From NCBI GenBank assembly GCA_958496175.1, contig OY292276.1, forward strand, positions 34,492,449 through 34,556,448: DNA of 64,000 nt, in the 5' to 3' direction. Positions 9,201 through 18,965 of the stretch are shown here, piece after piece. Every line of letters begins with the position of its first letter. Position 1 is the stretch's first letter. The notes below the pieces were generated by a model. That model ran no database searches and was not told where the DNA came from. It saw only the letters and a list, made by a program, of their open reading frames with translations. Origin of the DNA: Sisyra terminalis. Lineage: Eukaryota > Arthropoda > Insecta > Neuroptera > Sisyridae. The position numbers and the translations under genes were made by a program.

Positions 9201-11382
9201 ATGGCTCAAGAAATTAGACTGGGATGAATCATTACCCACGTCACTAATAATCAAATGGAAAACTTTGGAACGAAACCTTGAACGCCTTTCGGATATCGCA
9301 ATACCACGATTCTTGGGAACCTGTAAAACGAAATCTATGGAATTACATGGATTTTGTGATGCTTCTGCTTCCGCAATGAGTGCTGTTATTTATCTAAGGA
9401 CCACAGATAGCACAAGCACCAAAGTAATACTCGTAATGGCCAAGACAAAACTTGCCCCCATCAAACGAATGACCATTCCGCGATTAGAATTGACCGCCGC
9501 TGTATTGTTGACTCGATTGGCTTCACATGTAACTAATTCAATGAAATTCGAAAATGAATCATGTCCAATAACATTGTGGACTGATTCGTCTGTTGCATTA
9601 ACGTGGATAACAAGCCGTGCGTCAAAATGGAAAGAATTTGTCGCCAACAGGGTGAGCTTTATCCAAGAAAAGCTTCCACAGGCACGTTGGCGATTCGTGT
9701 CCGGTAAAGAAAATCCTGCTGATTGCGCCACTCGTGGCCTTTCTCCTAAAGCTCTTCAAACACACCATCTCTGGTGGACTGGTCCTAAGTGGTTATCCAA
9801 GTCGGCTTCAAAATGGCCAACCTCCCATGTAAGCGATGAGTCGCTGTCCTTAGACGAGATACGGTTGAAAACCGTCACCGCTACCGCTCTGTATCAAACT
9901 GAACCCGATATTTTATTTCGCTATTCTTCCTTCACCAGACTAATTCGCATCATAGCTCGCTGCTTACAATTTACAAATCGATTGAAACAAGTTCCCAATT
10001 GTAATTCCACGTTTCTCACTACCTCTGATTTAAACACCGCACTACTTATCACAATTGGACTGAGTCAACGAATATTTTTCTCAAAAGAAATTGCTCAACT
10101 TAAAGTTAATCAAAGTATTCCTGACTCTAATCCTTTATCAAAATTTAATCCTTTCGTTGACTCCAATAATTTACTACGAATTGGAGGTCGCCTCCGCTTT
10201 GCGTCTATTCCTGATGCTGAGAAACACCCCTTCATAATATCAAAATTTTCCGCATTAGCCCCGTTAGTCATAAGGGATGCTCACAGTCGTAGCCTGCACG
10301 GTGGAACTACCCTTACCATGGCTGTATTACGACAGAAGTTTTGGGTTCTTGGTGGACGACCTCAAGTCCGAAAAGAAATACTTAAATGCGTTATCTGTAC
10401 TCGACATCGCGGAATTTTGGCCCAGCAATTAATGGGACAACTTCCTCCAGCTCGGGTGAATATAACTCGTCCGTTTTGCCACTCTGGAATAGACTACGCA
10501 GGCCCGATAACTTTGCGTTCTTGGAGTGGTCGAGGTGCAAAAACACACAGTGCATATATTGCAATTTTCGTTTGTTTTACAACAGCTGCAATTCATTTGG
10601 AACTGGTCTCTGACTATACCGCCGCAGGCTTCGTATCAGCCTTTAAACGATTTACAAGTCGTCGTGGAATTCCTACCGACGTGTACAGCGATTGTGGTAC
10701 TAACTTCATTGGTGCAAACGCACAACTCCGTCGCGAATTTGCGCAACTTAAAGCAGAGTGGCCCTCTGTGCACACAACATTGGTAAATGATGGAACTGAA
10801 TGGCATTTTAGTCCACCATCAGCTCCACATTTCAATGGTCGCGCTGAAGCTGGAGTCAAATCTGTGAAATACCATCTGCGAAGAATTCTTTCCCAAACTC
10901 CCCTAACGTTCGAAGAATTTTCGACAGTCCTTTGCCAAATTGAGGCTGTTCTTAATTCAAGACCGCTGACCCCATTATCCGAAGATCCTGAGGATTTAGA
11001 TATGTTAACGCCAGGACACTTTCTAACGGGTGGTCCTACTAATTTGGTTCCAACTACCAATATGATAAATACCCCAGTTAATCGGCTTAAAAGATGGCAA
11101 CTGTTGAGTCAAATGGCTCAACAATTTTGGAAGCGATGGTCCAGGGAATACCTTCAGCAGCTGCAGGGAAGAGCGAAATGGAGGGTTCCCAACCATAACA
11201 TATGCGTAGGGTCCATAGCATTGATTGCCGATCAGAGATATCCTCCTGGAAAATGGCCTTTGGGCCGTGTAATCCAACTACATACCGGGGATGATTCTCT
11301 GGTTCGCGTGGTCACATTAAAAACAGCTACCGGAGAGTTCAAGCGCCCTATTTCAAAATTATGCCTCTTACCAATTAACTAA
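6274..11382 (+). CDS. BEL/Pao Gag-Pol polyprotein, 5'-truncated
   Basis: This is a single open frame of about 1,700 codons with no internal stop. It is open from the TAG at 6271; the first ATG is at 6376, so the native start is lost. Counting residues from 6361: a DUF1759-type Gag occupies the first ~270, then zinc knuckles at ~290-350 (CPQC, CFNC and CNKC). The A17-type protease motif DPGSE has its aspartate at ~414. Reverse transcriptase aspartates are at ~749 (ADIEKMY) and ~825-826 (YVDDV). RNase H acidic residues lie at ~1000, 1043, 1075 and 1121. The integrase has an H-X4-H-X29-C-X2-C zinc site (~1308-1346) and a D-D-E triad at ~1378, 1444 and 1496. A DUF5641-type C-terminus ends at 1673. 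Domain order is that of the BEL/Pao family. Its products would copy element RNA in a cytoplasmic particle and integrate the cDNA. The open frame suggests a young insertion. Confidence 0.93.
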   Translation, partial: NQEAKELKTKAESLFARLTNVHDYIINAKVGNISMVEAKMMRFRALQTSVAVLDEAIVHFNVKIADPKEKIKFSIENFDICDVIQSSYERIKSKSNSAPQTTISVNAQSSISLKPIELPKFDGDVREWNNWQSLYESIIHNNSNIPNIQKLYHLRTALIKEPLSIIENFALSDENYHIAYQELMSRYSNPHRQLNFYYNLIAKYKCADGDNSIIKYLQTHISAVKALKTLNLEGAELADCLLFQSCYANLGNREKFAFDSNQTTNKFPTTEELFAFLKTRVKTAELQIDDAKDGRSKPKRRQDLTNHHVTKLNLTNPNRCPQCDEDHKLFHCPKYLELNPHERNEFLRINRLCFNCLGHHLINKCKSIRTCNKCRQRHHSSIHDAYGVSKPPTTTVMSCNQYVLTPNDNIISNHATKNVLLATALVDVISSQGSSVTVRALIDPGSEISFMTERTAQLINIKRQATSVTIMGVGAVNSVKAKGMALVRVQSRYKKDNFCMVNAHFLAKLTAYLPSTTPLVTTWPHLTNLQLADPSFAIPGRIDLLLGADIYPELLMSGLLTGMPNSPVAQKTIFGWILSGPTGIHTSKITVNSNHCIVDNDLNQQVQRFWQQETIPEISAPTLSPSEQECEDHFKITHQRTASGRYQVRLPLQDFPTKLGNSRNMAYRRLYLLKRKLDTNTRYGLLYHDFLNEYERLGHMERIASTTDTQITPYYLPHHGVFREHSATTKLRVVFDASAATSTGTSLNDILHIGPKLQNELCDVLLWFRRFRYVMVADIEKMYRQILIHKDDRDLQRILWFRNGNPVEYRLNTVTYGEACAPYQALRVLNQLIEDEGPRFPLAVPMLQQGRYVDDVFGGSDTIKECQEIIRHAIDLCNAGGFPLRKWIGNHPKLLEGLEDNLLASDPTISFNSSHTVRTLGLSWETQTDDFHFTNNFKPLISITKRSVLSRTAQLFDPLGFIAPVIIMFKIFLQELWLKKLDWDESLPTSLIIKWKTLERNLERLSDIAIPRFLGTCKTKSMELHGFCDASASAMSAVIYLRTTDSTSTKVILVMAKTKLAPIKRMTIPRLELTAAVLLTRLASHVTNSMKFENESCPITLWTDSSVALTWITSRASKWKEFVANRVSFIQEKLPQARWRFVSGKENPADCATRGLSPKALQTHHLWWTGPKWLSKSASKWPTSHVSDESLSLDEIRLKTVTATALYQTEPDILFRYSSFTRLIRIIARCLQFTNRLKQVPNCNSTFLTTSDLNTALLITIGLSQRIFFSKEIAQLKVNQSIPDSNPLSKFNPFVDSNNLLRIGGRLRFASIPDAEKHPFIISKFSALAPLVIRDAHSRSLHGGTTLTMAVLRQKFWVLGGRPQVRKEILKCVICTRHRGILAQQLMGQLPPARVNITRPFCHSGIDYAGPITLRSWSGRGAKTHSAYIAIFVCFTTAAIHLELVSDYTAAGFVSAFKRFTSRRGIPTDVYSDCGTNFIGANAQLRREFAQLKAEWPSVHTTLVNDGTEWHFSPPSAPHFNGRAEAGVKSVKYHLRRILSQTPLTFEEFSTVLCQIEAVLNSRPLTPLSEDPEDLDMLTPGHFLTGGPTNLVPTTNMINTPVNRLKRWQLLSQMAQQFWKRWSREYLQQLQGRAKWRVPNHNICVGSIALIADQRYPPGKWPLGRVIQLHTGDDSLVRVVTLKTATGEFKRPISKLCLLPIN

Positions 11383-11420
11383 ACAATGGAACAATCTTGT
11401 CTCCACTCGCCAAGGTCACT

Positions 11421-11434
11421 TCTTTGGGGCGGAG
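11421..11434 (+). promoter_or_regulatory. Polypurine-tract candidate of the BEL element
   Basis: The purine run GGGGCGGAG lies two bases before the TG that opens the 3' LTR at 11437. A purine tract at this position primes plus-strand DNA synthesis in LTR retrotransposons. The assignment rests on position and base composition only. Confidence 0.6.
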
Positions 11435-11595
11435 TATGTTTGGTTTTCAAAAACAAAAAAACCAAATTTATCCGAAAAAGTCAGCAAAACATACTCCGTT
11501 TCCTAACCAACCGTATATTGAAAAAACATTCAATATAATTTTGACAATCAACGAAAAAACCGCTCTAGAAAACTTTAGTGAACCGCATATTTTAA

Positions 11596-13014
11596 CCTTT
11601 CCGACACGGAGGGTTGAAAAATTTCAAATGGTCCGAAGCGGGGTATCCGACATACCCCAGACCAAATCCAGTGCTTCTCAAACAAAGTGAAATAGGTTTT
11701 TAAATGAAAATTTTTTTTGAGTATTACAAATATTTTAATTTTTTCAAAAAAATTCTAAAGTACATAATATGTGCATATTTTTTTTAAATGGTAATCAAAA
11801 TTAAAAAAAAATAATATAATTACAACTTAAAAACCATAAAAAATAAAAATTATTTACAAAAGAACTTAGGTATAAAAGAAATAGTTCATATAGTTTATAT
11901 AGCTAAAATATTACAAAACTAATTTACTTATAATAAAACTATATATTTAGATTTGTTAGATATATTTAGATTACTATAATACATTTTTACAGACTATAAA
12001 TTAATGTTTACAATTTGGACAAGAAATTGTTTTAATTTGATAGCGGTGAATAAGTTACATCATATTATTAATAAGTCACATCGAATTTTAAATTTTCTGT
12101 CTTCACTTCTTGGGCAAAAACTACAACTCGTAGTTTTTGGTATATCCTGCTGGTCTTGCTCTACTGCCAATTGAAGGTTCTTCGTTGGAGTGCTATTTCC
12201 ATTATTGATAACTTGGTCAAATAACTCAAAGCCGAGTTGAATGTGCTTGTGGTAATTTACATTGTTGTTTTTCCGTTTTAAAACATTTTCTTTTAGCAAT
12301 TCCGTAGCCAATTCTCGAAGAAATGCTTGTCTTCGGCTACGGTTTCCTTTTCGCCAATCTGGTTTATTTTGTACCCAAATAATGTAAGCATTTAATGCAG
12401 CCATATCTATTATTTCCATGACTATTCTGAACGGCCACCTTCTAGTAGTCCTAACAAGACTATACTGTTGGGTCATTTTGTCTCCAGTATCGACAGCTCC
12501 TTTGGTTTTATTATAATGAATAATAATATTTGGCCTTTTTCGCGGACCATCTTCTACTTCAATATTTTTGACTTCTGTGGATAATAGTCACCGCTTGATT
12601 TTTGATTGATAAATATTTCTCTTTTGTTTCTCCTGATTGTTCCGGTGAGAGTCACATCATTTAAAAAAAATTGTTCGCTAAAGGAATTGATGTAAAGAAA
12701 TTTAGAAACACTGGTTTAGAAATAAGCAGGTAAGATCGATAAGATGTTGCACGTTCAAGAATGAATACACAACTAAACGTTTGAGAAAGAAAACAATGCA
12801 TTTTACAATTATCACTTTCGGTTTACACTTTGCAATTTGCATTTTGAGAATTATGAAATAATCACAGAAGAAACTCAATAAAACTGTCTCTCTTCTTTGT
12901 GCCGTAGTAGAGTGAAACATATAATCATTAAAATAATTTTTAGAAAGTTGAAGATTTTAAAGTGATCCATGGGGTGCCTGGGGTACGTAAAAACCCCGCT
13001 TCGGACCGGGAAGG
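11596..13014 (-). mobile_element. piggyBac element, internally deleted, TTAA TSD
   Basis: The element lies inside the BEL LTR and is flanked by TTAA at 11592-11595 and 13015-13018, the piggyBac target duplication. The left end begins CCTTTCCGACACGGAGGG. The right end, read inward, begins CCTTCCCGGTCCGAAGCGGG. An internal copy of GGTCCGAAGCGGGG lies about 35 bp inside the left end, so the ends are asymmetric (terminal repeat, spacer, internal repeat), as in other piggyBac elements. At 1,419 bp it is shorter than an autonomous element of about 2.5 kb and keeps only the end of the transposase gene. Confidence 0.88.
12060..12700 (-). pseudogene. piggyBac transposase remnant, C-terminal part
   Basis: Read on the minus strand, the sequence from about 12690 gives a TGTIRRNKRE-like segment, then after a frame break a LLST segment, then YNKTKGAVDTGDK at about 12497-12535. 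This last motif carries the third catalytic aspartate of the DDD piggyBac transposases. An uninterrupted 138-residue stretch follows (12476-12060) with RRWPFRIVMEIIDMAALNAY, then a leucine-rich segment and the start of the cysteine-rich C-terminal finger (CSFC). The finger is cut short at RCDLLII. The N-terminal half to two thirds is missing, so the copy cannot encode a working enzyme. Confidence 0.85.
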
Positions 13015-13218
13015 TTAAGAAAACCGCTTTGGTAGATAATTCCGCAAGTTCCGTTAATTTCTTCCCTTTTTTTATAATACTTCTTTTGTTAATTTTTTGT
13101 ATTAAATTAAAGTTTAAGTTTGTAGATTAAAAATAAAAGTAAAACAAAATCAGTGAAAGTGATTTATTCCAAAGAATTTAACCAGCTACCAAAACCCGCC
13201 AATTCCCCAAACAATACT

Positions 13219-13680
13219 AACTCGGTAATTAGAATAATTTGAAAACCAATTATTGTTATTGAAAATAAATAAAATATTCGAATTTACTTCCACGCTTTCC
13301 ACCTATTTCCAACAATTTTGTATGTACAACGTCCAAATGTGCGAAATCGAATAGCTTTTTAGTCATGTTAACTAACATAAAAAGGGTCATTATTTTTTTT
13401 CGTTTTACATTGTATTTTCAAATATAAGTGCACATTTGTGTCGATGAAATTTGGAAAGTGTTTTCCTTATACGATGCAGATGTATAATAAGAAAGGGTTT
13501 TTGAAAATTTCTCCCCTAAAAGAGTGAAAAACGGTAGCAAAGTTTGTAAGGGATAACGTTTAATAAACAATCGAAATTATCAATAATCAATCAAAGTCCG
13601 TTAAAAGCGAATATTTACAACTGGCTAACTATTTGTCGCGCTTTTATTACAAATAATATAAATTTAAATTCCTAAAAAAT
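13219..13680 (-). repeat. Dispersed repeat, 5' segment after the BEL insertion
   Basis: This is the continuation of the repeat interrupted by the BEL element. In reverse complement it matches about 59090-59440, with landmarks AATATTCGAATTT, TTCCACGCTTTC, TTTTGTATGTACAACGTC and ATGAAATTTGGAAA in the same order. The match fades after about 13580, so the end near 13680 is approximate. Confidence 0.7.
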
Positions 13681-16100
13681 TGTACCATGGGGTGCGTAAA
13701 TAATTATTTTATGTGCTTAAGTAATAATATTTTGACAAACGTAAATAGTTGTTATGAAAAAAATACAAAAATAATAACAAATTTGGTAAGTAGCCGGTCT
13801 GAGCAAATAGGCATGTTTGAATGCCGTGCGCTGTATCAACTTAACCCTACCAACGTTTTGAATGCGTAAGTGGGGATAACAGAGCGCATGCGCATAGCTC
13901 TGAACGCACGGACGGCAAGATAGTCAATTTATATATAAGATTATTAATCGATCTTGACTATAGCATCTAATAGAAACCAAATAATATTTTTGAAAAAAAC
14001 AGTTAATGTAAATATATCCACTCTAGGTATATTCTCAGAATTAGCTTTGGTAAATTCTTTATCGCATATTGTCCACTCGCTAAAATTATTGTCTAAAATT
14101 CAGATAATATTTTACAATATACAAATAAAACCGCTTTACTCTGTACTGTGAAGTTCCTTAAACATAATGACGTCACAAACGAAACAACCAATCATGGCGC
14201 GTCAAATGTTTTTTTTTTAATTTTAGCACTTTTAAATTGATTATAGCTATTTGAAAAAACTTTGTTTTATTTTTTCGCACCGAATATAAAAATAATTTAT
14301 AATTCAGTTTTAAAATACAAAAAAAAAATGGTCGAAAAATGGTCGAATATTTCTCACAATGCTTAACATAGCTAATATCAACCTTTATTGGCAACCTATT
14401 AATGCACCAACATACGTTTTTTTTTTTAATACTTCAAATGAAATGATTTCAAACAATTAAGAGGAAAATAATACATAAATGAAATTTAAATATTTTTGCA
14501 CAGAAAATAATTTCTAGTTTAATCAGTACTTTTCGCTCTATCCGTAAAATCTAAACTCTCAAATTATTATCATTTAGGACACTATAGATCATGATAGATA
14601 CATTTATTAACAGAACCAAATCCCTAATTATAACTATTACTATTCGCCTGAATCGTAATTAGAGATGGTCAATACCTATAATGTGATGGTAAAACTAACG
14701 GCGAAATTCACCAAAAGCTATTGACTGCATATTGGTGTTATTTTTTTCTAAGACGCTTAAATTCGATAGAGTGGCACAGTTACATAGATATTATCAGTAA
14801 AATGAACAAAAAATCACAACGAAAGAAAAACGAGAACCTAACATTCATTTTACTTGCAAATAATTTTTCAACTTGACTAATGTATGTGTAGGATTCGTTA
14901 CACCAGAATCGGCCAAAATGTTCACTCAAAATATTATTTTGCGAACTTCAACATTTTCCCTTTTACCATGCGGTCTGTTCTTTTTTTGTCAAACATTTAA
15001 TTTAATTATAGGAATTACTTTTAAACCGTCGCAAAATACTGTTAGATAATATTTTGAAGATAAAAAAATTAATATTAGCATTTATGATTGAATTTTTTGC
15101 AATGATGCGATTAATGAAGGATGCAAGAACTTTGAAATAATGTCTTCCTACATTTTCCATCGAAAACCGGTTACAACACTGATAGACGTCCTACGTCTTT
15201 ATTTATTTTCAGACTCAAGCATCTAATTAACACATTTCATAGTGTGGATGGAATTAAATTAACATTATATTATATATGTATTCCCAAAAAGATTATTCCT
15301 AAAATAAAATTCATTTAATCAAAGAGAAAAAAAACATTAAAAGCTTTCATTACAATAACAATTTTATACCACTTTTATTAACCGTAAATTGATTTAAAAA
15401 AATAGTTGAAAAATAAAGAAGATTGAATAATCGTAATGAAATATCATATCCCATCGTTTATGATTGCATCATAATATAAATAAACTAAATGAAGATTTGA
15501 TAAGGAAAATAAATATAAGTTGTCTTTACCTACATATATCAGTTATTGGAAATTCATCATACTAAATTTAATTATTGGATAAAATTCATGAGAGCTTTTA
15601 TTTTAAAATCAACCATAAAACGGAAACGTCTATGCGAGAAATATTAAATAAAATATAAAAGTGGTATTACGGTTTTTTTTATTACAAATTGATACGATTT
15701 ATTGATTCCTAACGTTATCACAGAGTAAAGAATGCAATCAAGTATTAAATTCAAAAGTAGTTTTCAAAACAGATTGAAGCATTTTTAAAAGTTAATTACT
15801 ATTTTATGTGTGAACATTTGTAACACTTCCGTAAATACAAATGCATTTTATTGATAGATATTAATTTAAATTGTAAATAACTTTGTCAATATCAATTCGC
15901 CCATATTTGATAGCATGTTGCAATTAATTTTAAATTAATCTTCCTTTGTAGTTTCTCCTAGTTACATTTGCAGTCAAATTAAAATCTTAAGTTTCATACC
16001 TTCAAATGTGATTGTGATTGATTTAAATTTAGATTATAAGAATCGTTTTGAGCATGCCTGGACCAAAGTGTTCATTAGACTGGGCTAAAAAATCGATAAT
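13681..16100. other. A+T-rich non-coding sequence
   Basis: I see no gene-like frame or clear transposon end. A short, more G+C-rich stretch near 13790-13920 holds GCGCATGCGC. Near 14166-14200 a TGACGTCA palindrome is followed by CCAAT and GGCGCG within about 30 bp, but no transcript or frame follows it. The rest is simple A+T-rich DNA. Confidence 0.5.
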
Positions 16101-16104
16101 TGTT

Positions 16105-16520
16105 GTTGAAGTTATACTTCTTTAGGCGGTTCATGGGAGGGAAAAATAAATTTCTTACAGTCGGTTATGGAAGTTAACTTGGGCAGTTACGTACGCTGAA
16201 CGCTACACGATTTTAGATCGAACTAAACATAATAAAACTGCGCATGTGCCCGATGGGCTTACTTCTCTTACTTCTAAAATATGAATCATGCCAACTACGC
16301 GAGATAATAAATATACTTTTTAAAATCAAAAGTAACCATTAAGGTTTGAAATATAGAAAATTAGTTTTTCAATTTCTAGCTTAAATATTTTGATAAACCA
16401 TTCATTTAAATGTAAACCAATTTTTAGAGTTTATAATCAAGTTAAAATAAAATATTTTAAATCAATATAGGAATGGCTAACAGAGTACTAAGAATGTAAA
16501 CATACCTGCGTGAGTAAAAA
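16105..16520 (+). repeat. Interspersed repeat with GAAGTTATACTTCT start, copy 1
   Basis: The copy begins near 16107 with GAAGTTATACTTCTTTAG and ends near 16520 after a CATACCTGCGTGAGTA stretch. A second copy at about 62800-63290 shares the order of landmarks: CTTTAGGC, a CATGTGCCC stretch, CCAA..CTACG.GAGATAAT, and the terminal CATACnTnCnTGAGTA. No coding capacity is visible. It behaves as a non-autonomous transposable element of unknown class. Confidence 0.6.
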
Positions 16521-16794
16521 CCACAGAGATATTGTGCTCAAGTTGTATATAGCCAATGCTTTCTTCATAATCCAATATTTCACATCAAAACTCGGAGATT
16601 CTATCTCTGTTTAGCTAAGTCGATCATGCGCATAACATGAAATGTGCGTCTGTACTGCTGCCCACTACCGCCGACCATTAGTACTATCGTAGTATTGTTC
16701 AATACAGTTCTGTATAGTACTATTGTCACTATTGTTTGGATCACTTTTGTCAATTTTTGTTGAGGGCAGTTGAGGCCGTTAATATAGAAACAAT

Positions 16795-17375
16795 TTAAAA
16801 AAAAATATTGCAGCTTTGAAACGACTGCCTTTCTACCGAGAGAAATACGGTCTCCGAACTAAATACGGGGTGAAAAAAATTAAACATAAATCCTCTATAA
16901 TAATTAAATTGTGGGCAATAAGGACGAAGCTTCTTGTAGAATATTATTATAACTGAGTTGAGCCATGTGTGTTTGTAATTTTTCAATAATGTTTTTTAAA
17001 CAATTTTTTATTTAACAATACCAAATTATATTCTTGGTTTGTTGTTCTACCAGTTGGGTCATCTTACAGCTTATTTTTATGACATTTGTAGAGTAATTTT
17101 TAATTTTGCTTAGTATTTAAATAAGGTTATTGAAGTTTAATTATTATTTTTTGGTTAGATTTCACATTAATTAACTAAGATTTATATCGACTAAAATTTA
17201 TGAATTGTGATATATTTATTTATAATTTTGACAATAATGTGTTGCTGTTTTTAAATGTTATGTATTTTCGTTGTAGAGCCGTGAAGAAGTCAGGAATGAC
17301 TGACGAAACGTTGGCAATAAAATAAATAATATTCTACAAGAAGCTTCGTCCTTACTGCCCACAATTTAATTATTA
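16795..17375. repeat. Inverted-repeat segment with a Penelope-type tail motif
   Basis: Arms of about 47 bp at 16901-16947 and 17325-17372 are nearly perfect reverse complements (landmarks ATTGTGGGC and AAGCTTCTTGTAGAATA). Just before the right arm, 17281-17312 reads GTGAAGAAGTCAG, a short loop, CTGACGAAACGTTGG. This resembles the CTGANGA...GAAA hammerhead-like core carried by the 3' ends of many Penelope-like elements, but the first core base is G rather than C. No reverse transcriptase is visible, so this would be a tail-only fragment. Confidence 0.45.
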
Positions 17376-17659
17376 TATTTTAAAAAAGACAAGAACTTAA
17401 ACAACATGGATAAATCCTCTATAGTGTCCTATAGAGTGCTCTATTGTTACACCTTTGTGGTGAAACGAAATATAATAATAATTGTCTCAAATTTGAAATA
17501 ACTAATTTTCATTCTTTTCATCGTCGATTTCTTTGATGTGAAAGTGTATGTGTAGTTAACTGAATCATATAAAATGCAAGCGCTTATTTGTGTAAAGCCT
17601 TATTCCCAAAAAAACCAGACACAAAAAATTTAACTTCTTATGAACGTCCATCAGTGCAT

Positions 17660-18430
17660 ATATACTTTTTTTTGACGATATATCAAAATTATTATTCAAG
17701 ATATTAAAACTTTTGAACCATCATATTGAAAGATTTAAACAGCACATATTCTTGAAGGAAATTTAATGTACTAAAAAAAATGTCAAATATAAAATTTCAG
17801 CTGACCAACCATTTCCTTCTTAATTCTTCGTAATTGAGTCCTGAACATTGATCTGTTTTAACGATTTTGTTATTAGCTTTGGAATTTTGTTATACCGAGA
17901 TGAACGAATTAGTATTCAGAGGCTAATTGTAATATTATATGCTTAACAAAAGTTAAATGTTCTTCAAGAAAGGTATCTTAGGATATTTTAATACATTTAC
18001 TTCTTTCCAATTTATTAAGATCGGAATGTTTTTTTAACTTCAACTTTGACTATGAATAATTGTGAAAGAAGTAAATTTATTAAAAAATGCTTAGAAACCT
18101 TTTTTGTAGAACATTTAATTTCGTTTGAGAATATAATGTAAAAATGCCGCTTTGAATATAAATTCTAACATGAGTTACGAAATTCCAAAGTTAAAAAATC
18201 AAATCATTAATACTGATCAATATTCAGGGCTTGATTATAAGGAAAGGGTTGGTTTGATGAAAATTTACAAGCAGACATTTTTTGTAGAACATTAAATTTT
18301 GTTCAGAAACATGTTATTTTATTTTTCTTGTGTGATGGTTCAGAATTTTTGAGGAAGAAATGCGCCTTGCATTAAAAATCGAAAATTGAGATGTTAGACC
18401 CTTAATATCAATATTTAAGGCTCGAAATTT
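17660..18430. repeat. Palindromic repeat block
   Basis: The segment around 17690-17860, reverse complemented, resembles 18205-18420. Shared landmarks in order are GATCAATnTTCAGG, a GGTTGGT stretch, GACATTTTTT, GTA.A.CATTAAATTT, and GATGGTTCA.AA.TTTT. A further partial direct copy of the TTTTTTGTAGAACATTTAATTT word lies at about 18105. It looks like two to four diverged units of about 170 bp in mixed orientation. There is no coding content and the class is unknown. Confidence 0.45.
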
Positions 18431-18879
18431 CACAATGTTTTTTTTTTGTCAGCCTAAATAATATACTTGATATATCTTTCAAAAAAAATAGTCAATTTTT
18501 TTGGTTCAACCTAGTGTTTAATCTTTAAAACATTGTGATTAAGATTAATTGAATATAAGCTATAAATCTGGTAGTATAAAAAGAAATAATTGGAAATTAG
18601 GATAAATATTGATTATGCAATGAATTTTTATTTTCTGAAATTCTTTCGGTTCATTTTCCAAATGAGAAGTTTAGTTGGATGCAGCCCAACATTTATCATG
18701 TCCATTATACTATTTAAAAAAAATATCTTTTTCTTCGGACCAATTAGTGAGTCGCGTCTATGGCACAGTAATATGTTTGAAGAATGTTTTGCTTTGATAA
18801 TTAAATAAACACAGTGGTTAATTAAACGTTAGAAAATATTTGAGAACTGCTGTTTCTTATATAACATGGTCCTATATCA

Positions 18880-18965
18880 AATTTAGACCTCGCAGTAGTT
18901 CAAATCTCGTAGAACCAGTTGCAGACGGCGATAGTGAGTCCATCGTCGTACCATGTATCAAAAAA
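18880..18965 (+). repeat. Possible tRNA-like SINE fragment
   Basis: A B-box-like stretch GTTCAAATCTCGTAGAACC lies near 18898. It resembles the heads at 5.1 and 40.3 kb. The A box is weak and no tail is evident, so this is a low-confidence fragment. Confidence 0.25.

Larger units (their letters stand above)
6261..13213 (+). mobile_element. BEL/Pao LTR retrotransposon, 5' LTR deleted, 3' LTR split by piggyBac
   Basis: The insertion is flanked by a 5-bp direct repeat ATACT (6256-6260 and 13214-13218), the usual duplication size for BEL/Pao. The left end keeps only TGTTTGGTTTT (6261-6271), identical to the start of the 3' LTR at 11437. It then jumps straight into gag coding sequence, so the rest of the 5' LTR, the primer binding site, the leader and the start of gag are missing. 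The 3' LTR spans 11437-13213 and ends in CCAAACA, the inverted form of the starting TGTTTGG. The polyprotein frame between is intact. Without its promoter-bearing 5' LTR this copy should not be transcribed on its own. Confidence 0.9.
11437..13213 (+). repeat. 3' LTR of the BEL element, interrupted by piggyBac
   Basis: The LTR opens with TGTTTGG (11437-11443) and closes with CCAAACA (13207-13213), a perfect 7-bp terminal inverted repeat. Removing the piggyBac insert and one TTAA leaves about 354 bp, a normal size for this family. The distal part has a poly(A) signal AATAAA at 13132-13137. Only 11 bp of the matching 5' LTR survive, at 6261. Confidence 0.85.

Noticed and set aside
7909..11277. 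Several 75-148-codon frames overlapping the BEL polyprotein on both strands
   Set aside because: They are shadow frames of the polyprotein codons; none shows an independent domain.
11397..11690. A 97-codon plus-strand frame after the BEL stop codon
   Set aside because: It runs across the LTR boundary and into the piggyBac end; there is no protein motif and no reason for a gene there.
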